A stretch of DNA of 64,000 nucleotides from HGM11501 sp045644565 (lineage in GTDB: Bacteria; Bacillota; Clostridia; CAKSNL01; HGM11501). Shown in pieces: positions 59,091 to 64,000 of the stretch. Location of the stretch: the NCBI GenBank assembly GCA_045644565.1, contig JAZRHF010000052.1, forward strand, positions 6,691-70,690, read 5' to 3'. Position numbers and translations under genes: made by a program. Numbering within the stretch: the first letter of the stretch is position 1; every line of letters begins with the position of its first letter. The notes beneath the pieces are model-generated. The model was not told the origin of the DNA. It did not search any database and was given only the letters and a program-made list of their open reading frames with translations.

Positions 59091-60527
59091 TTAAATCTCA
59101 AGTATTTTCTTTACTATTTCTCTTTCGTCATAATGAATTTTTTCGCCCATTATATCCTGATAAGTTTCATGGCCCTTACCTGCCAGAAGCACCACATCTC
59201 CCTCTTCCGCCATGGAAAGAGCATATTTTATAGCTTCTGTTCTGTCAGTTATTGCCACATATTTTTCCTCATTTTCATCTATTCCGGCAAGAATATCATT
59301 TATTATATCCTCCGGTTTTTCTGTTCTCGGATTGTCACTTGTAATAACAGAAAAATCCGCAAGGCGCATTGCTACCTTTCCCATTTTGGGACGCTTGTCT
59401 CTGTCTCTGTCTCCTCCGCAACCGAAAACAATTATTATTCTGTTTTTAACAAAACCCTTTACTGCATTAAGAATATTTTCTATCCCGTCAGGAGTATGAG
59501 CATAGTCAATCATAACCGTATATTTTTCTCCGGTAGGAACAACCTCTGCCCTTCCTTTAACTCCTCTTACCAGTAAAAGACCCTTGAAAAGTTCTTCATC
59601 ACCAAGGCCCAATGCCGCACAGGCTCCTACCCCTGCAAGTGCATTGTATACAGAAAACTTACCGGGTATAGCCATTTTCATAGGCACACAGGAGTTTCTG
59701 TAATTCCACTTAAAGCTTACACCTTTTTCGGAATATTCTATATCCGTCGCCTGCATATCCGCATTCTTTTCGATACCGTAGGTAAACACTTTAGAAGAGT
59801 TTTTCTTCATAAACTTTCCCCACGTATCATCACTGTTTATTACGGAAATACGGCTGATTTCAAAAAGTTTTGACTTCGCAGCGGCATAATTTTCCATGTC
59901 GATATGATAATTGAGGTGATCTTGTGTGAGATTTGTAAATACTCCCACTTCAAACTTAAGTCCGAGGCATCTGTCAAGTGCCAGAGCATGGCTCGATGTT
60001 TCCATTATCACATACTGACAGCCTTCATCAAGCATTTTCCTGAATATTCCGTGAAGCTCCATTGCTTCAGGGGTTGTTCCTGTTGAGGGCAATTCTTTAT
60101 TTCCTATAAGATAATGGTTCGTTCCTATAAGCCCTGTCTTTACACCTTTGAAATCAAGTATTGTTTTTATTATGTGTGTAACGGTTGTTTTTCCGTTTGT
60201 CCCCGTAACACCTATAAGTTTCATTTTATCAGCCGGGTTTCCATAATAGTTAGCTGATGCATATGCAAGTAACTTTCTGGAGTTTTCGCAAACTATCAGA
60301 GTTTTCCCAAAGCTGTCACATTCTCTTTCCGCCACTATTGCCGAAGCTCCCATAGCCACTGCCTTTTCTATATAATTATGTCCGTCTGCACCAAGACCGG
60401 TAAGCGCAAAAAATACATCTCCGTTTTGAATCTTTCTTGAGTCTATTTCAATTTTTCCGATTTCCGTATCAACGCTTCCTCTTATCACCTTATACGGATT
60501 ATCCCTTAATATTTCGCGCAAAGTCAT
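59091..60527 (-). CDS. murE: UDP-MurNAc-tripeptide synthetase MurE (meso-DAP type)
   Basis: A 478-residue Mur ligase adding the third amino acid of the stem peptide. GVTGTNGKTTVTHII is the ATP P-loop, METSSHALALDR and DYAHTPDGIENIL are family blocks. SDNPRTEKPEDI contains the DNPR motif that marks meso-diaminopimelate specificity, so the wall should be of the mDAP type. The ATG at 60527 has AAAGGGATG 9 nt upstream; earlier in-frame ATGs are poorer. murF is not present downstream. Confidence 0.95.
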   Translation of the reverse strand: MTLREILRDNPYKVIRGSVDTEIGKIEIDSRKIQNGDVFFALTGLGADGHNYIEKAVAMGASAIVAERECDSFGKTLIVCENSRKLLAYASANYYGNPADKMKLIGVTGTNGKTTVTHIIKTILDFKGVKTGLIGTNHYLIGNKELPSTGTTPEAMELHGIFRKMLDEGCQYVIMETSSHALALDRCLGLKFEVGVFTNLTQDHLNYHIDMENYAAAKSKLFEISRISVINSDDTWGKFMKKNSSKVFTYGIEKNADMQATDIEYSEKGVSFKWNYRNSCVPMKMAIPGKFSVYNALAGVGACAALGLGDEELFKGLLLVRGVKGRAEVVPTGEKYTVMIDYAHTPDGIENILNAVKGFVKNRIIIVFGCGGDRDRDKRPKMGKVAMRLADFSVITSDNPRTEKPEDIINDILAGIDENEEKYVAITDRTEAIKYALSMAEEGDVVLLAGKGHETYQDIMGEKIHYDEREIVKKILEI

Positions 60528-60561
60528 AATTGTCATCCCTTTCTGAAGTCTTATACCGTTA

Positions 60562-62757
60562 TCAGTCAACATCCTGTAAAACGAACTTTACATAAACAAC
60601 CGTTCCGATTTCAACAATTTCTCCTGCCTGAGGACTCTGTTCCATCGCAATAGCTCCGCCACGTCCGATTCCTGCACCCATATCAGAAACCTTGAAATTA
60701 AGTTTGGCACTCTTTATGGTGCTTTCAGCATTTGCTCCGCTCATTCCGGAAACAGAAGGCACGGTTACAAGCTGTGTTTCCGAAAAGCCTTCGGAATAAG
60801 CTATAATTGTAGAACCTGCCCCAAGCATAACACCGCCCTTAGGCTGCTGATCGGATATTTTTGTTCCGTCTCCGATTATGTTTATGTTAAATCCGTTCTG
60901 CCAAGCCCTTTCTTCTGCTTCACTGCGACTCATTCCCTTTACATCAGGCACATAATTTCCCGATGCAAGAATTTCCGCCTCATCATATTTTGCCTCAATT
61001 CCGAGATATCTTAAAATATCGTCGATTATCAACCCTGCCGTAGGTGCTGCAATCTGCCCGCCACCTGCATTTATATTTCCCTCTCCCACTCCGGGGGTAG
61101 GTTCATCAAGCATTACCAAAACAATAACCTCGGGATCATTTGCGGGAGTAAATCCGCAAAAGGATGCGATTTTTCTTCCGTCACGGGGCTGTTTTTCACT
61201 TGTTCCCGTTTTTCCGCCCACTCTCTGTCCTGAAATTTTTGCTCCGCTTCCGGTTCCGTTTGCAACTACTCCTTCAAGATAGTCTTTCAAGATTTCGCTG
61301 GTTTCTTTGGATATAACTCTTCTCACAACCGTCTTTTCAAACTGTTTTGTTACATTTCCTTCAGCATCACGGTATTCTTTAACTATCATGGGTTTAAGCA
61401 GTTCTCCGCCGTTTACTACTGCGGATACTGCGGTAATCATCTGAAGAGGTGTTACGTTTATATTCTGTCCGAAAGACGCCGTAGCCAAGTCAACCTCGTT
61501 GTATTTTTCTCTTGTTATAGGCTCAGATTCGCCCGAAAGATTAACTCCCGTCTTTTCTTCAAATCCAAAAGCTTTAACATACTTTCTGAATGTTTCGCCT
61601 CCCAAATTCAATCCGAGAGTCATAAACACACAGTTACAGGAGTTAGCAAGACCATCCTTCAAATCCTGAATGCCATGAGGATTATAGTATCTCCAGCAAT
61701 TTATGTTCCAGCCGCCTACATACATGGAGCCCGGGCAGTTAAATCTGCTGTGCTCATTAACAACGCCTTCTTCAAGGGCTGCTGCCGCAGTTATTATCTT
61801 AAAAACAGATCCGGGTTCATATGTATCGGAAATAGCTTTATTTCTCCACTGTGCATACTGTGCTTTGCTCTTGCCGTTATTTTTTTCTTCTTCGGGAAGG
61901 GATTCTATTTCAGCTTTCATCCCTTCGTCGTAAATTTCAAAAGGTTCATTGGGATCATATCCCGGAGTAACTGCCATTGCAAGAATTTCACCGGTATCAG
62001 GCTTCATAACAATGATACAGCCTTCTTCTTTTACGCCATATTTTTCGATTGCCTCTTCAAGCCTTTTTTCTGCCATCTGCTGTATCTTTTCATCAATGGT
62101 CAAAACCAGGCTCTGTCCGTTTTCAGAATCGGCATACTTTTCATAAGCATAAGGAAGCTCCTGTCCTCCGTTTGCCACCGCAACGCTTTTCCTTCCGCTT
62201 TTTCCCGCAAGAACACTGTTATATACGCTTTCTATTCCGTCAAGTCCCTGATTATCATAACCCGTAAATCCCAGCAGATTTCCTCCGAGAGAGCCGTAAA
62301 CATAGCTTCTTCTGGTATCCTCTTCAAGCATTATCCCTCTTGTATCGGGAAGCTCCTTTATGGCCTTACTCTGTTCCTGAGTTATTCTCTTTTTGAGAAT
62401 TTCATAACTGTTTTCCTTTTGTGTTGCCTTGTAAACATCCTCATAACTCATTTCCAAAATTTCCGACAAGGAAGATGCAACTTTTTCAGAAAGTCCGTTT
62501 TTTCTGATAAGAGCAGGGTCTATAACCACAGTATCTGCAGAAACGCTTACTACAAGCTGTTTTCCGTTTCGGTCATATATGGTTCCCCTCTTAGCCTTAA
62601 CCTCTATATCTTTGGTCTGCTGCTCTGCTGCAGCCTCTTTATATCTTTCCCCCAAAGTGGCATGCTGATAAAAAATCCACACAATAAGAACAATCAAAAA
62701 TGCCATAAAAACAAAGGCTAATTTTTTAATGTTTTTTTTAACAGAAAGACTGTTCAT
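60562..62757 (-). CDS. Class B penicillin-binding protein with PASTA domains (SpoVD/FtsI-like)
   Basis: A 731-residue transpeptidase. A membrane helix (LAFVFMAFLIVLIVWIFYQ, about 13-31), a dimerisation domain beginning GTIYDRNGKQL, and the transpeptidase domain with SVFK (active Ser, in YEPGSVFKIITAA), SNC and KTGTSEK motifs. Two C-terminal PASTA domains (about 600-660 and 665-728; YVPDVKGMSRSEAEE and VTVPSVSGMSGANAE). It cross-links septal or spore-cortex peptidoglycan with FtsW. AAGGAG lies 10 nt before the ATG. Whether it is the division or the sporulation enzyme cannot be settled, as only one such gene is in view. Confidence 0.92.
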   Translation of the reverse strand: MNSLSVKKNIKKLAFVFMAFLIVLIVWIFYQHATLGERYKEAAAEQQTKDIEVKAKRGTIYDRNGKQLVVSVSADTVVIDPALIRKNGLSEKVASSLSEILEMSYEDVYKATQKENSYEILKKRITQEQSKAIKELPDTRGIMLEEDTRRSYVYGSLGGNLLGFTGYDNQGLDGIESVYNSVLAGKSGRKSVAVANGGQELPYAYEKYADSENGQSLVLTIDEKIQQMAEKRLEEAIEKYGVKEEGCIIVMKPDTGEILAMAVTPGYDPNEPFEIYDEGMKAEIESLPEEEKNNGKSKAQYAQWRNKAISDTYEPGSVFKIITAAAALEEGVVNEHSRFNCPGSMYVGGWNINCWRYYNPHGIQDLKDGLANSCNCVFMTLGLNLGGETFRKYVKAFGFEEKTGVNLSGESEPITREKYNEVDLATASFGQNINVTPLQMITAVSAVVNGGELLKPMIVKEYRDAEGNVTKQFEKTVVRRVISKETSEILKDYLEGVVANGTGSGAKISGQRVGGKTGTSEKQPRDGRKIASFCGFTPANDPEVIVLVMLDEPTPGVGEGNINAGGGQIAAPTAGLIIDDILRYLGIEAKYDEAEILASGNYVPDVKGMSRSEAEERAWQNGFNINIIGDGTKISDQQPKGGVMLGAGSTIIAYSEGFSETQLVTVPSVSGMSGANAESTIKSAKLNFKVSDMGAGIGRGGAIAMEQSPQAGEIVEIGTVVYVKFVLQDVD

Positions 62758-62881
62758 TTCCGAAAACGCTCCTTATTTCTACAAACTTCTACAAAAAACA
62801 ACACTTCCAAGAAAACGGAAAAATGCCGCAAGAGAAATTGTCTTTAGGACAACTCCCATATGCAGCATATTTTCATATCAT

Positions 62882-63292
62882 TCAGCCAATATCCGTTCCG
62901 TTTGCTATGACGCTGTCACCTCTTGTAACATCTACAAACACAATCTGATCCCTGGCAGGTCTCTTCATTCCATAGGTGTTAACGGCAATTTCTTCCACCT
63001 TGGCCAAATCAATAACTCTGTCTCTTTCTATCTCAAGGTATGCTCTTTCAGCTCTTACATCTTCAAGCATTTTCCTTGCGTTCTGCACATCGGAGTTAAG
63101 CACGGATATCTGTGCCGACCTTAATGCTATCATAAGGGCTACCGCCATAAGAACCATTATTGAACCTATTATTTCTTTTCTCTTTGCTTTTACAAAGCTT
63201 TCGTATTTCGGATTGTCACGTCTAACAAGTCTCTGCTCTTCCCGTTCCTGTATTTTTATTCTGTAAGCATTATTCCCGTTGTAACGTTCCAT
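62882..63292 (-). CDS. ftsL: FtsL-like septum protein
   Basis: A 136-residue bitopic protein. A basic cytosolic N-terminus is followed by a membrane helix (EIIGSIMVLMAVALMIALRSAQ, about 40-61), a coiled coil (about 64-100) and the FtsL/DivIC ending (VIDLAKVEEIAVNTYGMKRP). Position between rsmH and the PBP gene identifies FtsL by synteny rather than by strong sequence identity. A 124-bp gap to the PBP gene shows nothing definite beyond a small TTGTC-GACAA hairpin. Confidence 0.83.
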   Translation of the reverse strand: MERYNGNNAYRIKIQEREEQRLVRRDNPKYESFVKAKRKEIIGSIMVLMAVALMIALRSAQISVLNSDVQNARKMLEDVRAERAYLEIERDRVIDLAKVEEIAVNTYGMKRPARDQIVFVDVTRGDSVIANGTDIG

Positions 63293-63319
63293 ATATCCAA
63301 ACCCTTCCCCTTCTATATA

Positions 63320-64000
63320 TTATAGTTTTTCCGCTATTCTTAATTTCGCACTTTTCGCTCTGCTGTTTACTCCGATTTCTTCATCCCCCGGCAAAATCGG
63401 TTTTTTTGTTATAATTTTGATTTCCGGCAACTTTCCACACACGCAAACCGGAAAAGATGAAGGACAAGTACACCCTTTAGCCAAAGTCTGAAAAGCCTGT
63501 TTTACTATTCTATCCTCTAAACTGTGGAAGGTTATAACCCCGATCCTTCCTCCGCTTTTCAGAAGGGATACTGCCTTGGAAAGTGCCTCTTCAACAGAAG
63601 AGAGCTCTCCGTTTACTTCAATTCTTATCGCCTGAAAAGTCCTTTTGGCAGGGTGTCCTCCCTTTTCTCTCGCTCCCGCAGGAACTGCAGCCTTTATAAC
63701 TTCAACCAATTCAAGCGTAGTTTTAATCGGACGGTTTTTCACGATAAACTCAGCTATTCTCTTCGCCCATCGTTCTTCGCCATATGTTCCGATAATTCTC
63801 GTAAGTTCACTTTCGGAATAAGAGTTTACCACGTCGTATGCCGAAAAGTCGCTTGTTGTATCCATTCTCATATCAAGTGGTGCATCCTGCATATAAGAAA
63901 AACCTCTGTCCGCATCATCAAGCTGAGGACTGGATACCCCAAGGTCTGCCATAATTCCGTCAAAGCCGGAAATTTCATTTTGTTCCGCCGCTATATCAAT
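63320..64000 (-). CDS. rsmH: 16S rRNA (cytosine-1402-N4)-methyltransferase RsmH, cut by the window end
   Basis: The C-terminal part of RsmH; the N-terminus lies beyond 64000. The reading frame is open to the edge. IMADLGVSSPQLDDADRGFSY is the family signature, KRTFQAIRIEVNGELSSVEEAL, IGVITFHSLEDRIVKQAF and NSRAKSAKLRIAEK are conserved, and a CTCPSSFPVCVCGK cysteine cluster is present, as in canonical RsmH. It heads the division/wall cluster, its standard place. A second RsmH-like gene is at 46188. Confidence 0.95.
   Translation of the reverse strand: MDIAAEQNEISGFDGIMADLGVSSPQLDDADRGFSYMQDAPLDMRMDTTSDFSAYDVVNSYSESELTRIIGTYGEERWAKRIAEFIVKNRPIKTTLELVEVIKAAVPAGAREKGGHPAKRTFQAIRIEVNGELSSVEEALSKAVSLLKSGGRIGVITFHSLEDRIVKQAFQTLAKGCTCPSSFPVCVCGKLPEIKIITKKPILPGDEEIGVNSRAKSAKLRIAEKL

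Noticed and set aside
61675..62721. Long open frame of about 350 codons on the plus strand opposite the PBP gene
   Set aside because: It is antisense to a complete SpoVD/FtsI-like protein, has a Phe/Cys/Tyr-rich composition typical of reverse-complement frames and no ribosome site.
1..64000. CRISPR arrays, toxin-antitoxin pairs, restriction or other known defence genes
   Set aside because: No spaced repeat arrays and no recognisable defence proteins were found, including in the mobile element part that is visible.

Overview
This 64 kb window looks like chromosomal DNA of an anaerobic Clostridia-type member of the Bacillota. The evidence is the sepF-yggT-ylmH-divIVA block, AGGAGG-type ribosome sites with several TTG/GTG starts, sporulation-family proteins (SpoIID, a SpoVD-like PBP with PASTA domains), a MurE with the DNPR motif of the meso-diaminopimelate type, a Bacillus-type recA promoter with LexA boxes, and secreted proteins ending in copper-amine-oxidase-like 'stalk' domains. 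No rRNA, CRISPR array or intact tRNA is visible.

Region 1 (1-4061) is the right end of an integrated mobile element: a D5/primase-type P-loop ATPase, an acidic-tailed protein that may be an SSB analogue, an excisionase and a tyrosine integrase. It ends at a 3' fragment of a tRNA-fMet gene, the likely attachment site. Two of the intergenic leaders carry related CACCTG...CAGGTG inverted repeats that co-vary. Beyond the fragment (4062-4500) lies a gene-free patch of terminators, a second, more decayed copy of the tRNA end and several small palindromes.

Region 2 (4559-14335) is an accessory carbohydrate region: a sugar isomerase plus hydroxyacid dehydrogenase operon, a truncated glycyl-radical-enzyme activase, two large secreted proteins (GH99-like and multi-discoidin, both with stalk domains) and a GH2 enzyme. 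Region 3 (14078-27024, minus strand) is a long housekeeping run: ycxB-like, miaB, mutS, mutL, miaA, a HlyD-like membrane protein, yggS, sepF, yggT, ylmH, divIVA, lspA, an RluD-type synthase and a DUF1294 gene.

Region 4 (27310-36957) holds a DUF1846 gene, the arginine operon argC-J-B-D with candidate ARG boxes, an in-frame Sir2/aldose-1-epimerase fusion, a TagO/WecA-type transferase and trpS. Region 5 (37099-52358) mixes spoIID, two related esterases flanking a cysteine desulfurase-thiI-cinA operon, two glycosidase genes (GH20, GH2) each divergent from its own AraC-type regulator, a DUF805 protein, a second RsmH-like methyltransferase, recA and an SGNH hydrolase.

Region 6 (52408-64000, minus strand) is the division and cell-wall cluster, in transcription order rsmH (cut by the window end), ftsL-like, spoVD/ftsI, murE, mraY, ftsW, murG, murA, ftsQ, ftsZ. 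murF, murD, murC, murB and ftsA are not in it. The least ordinary signals are the paired inverted repeats in the mobile element, the decayed tandem tRNA-fMet ends, the Sir2-epimerase fusion with an internal ribosome site, and the paired tandem operators at the two AraC/glycosidase loci.
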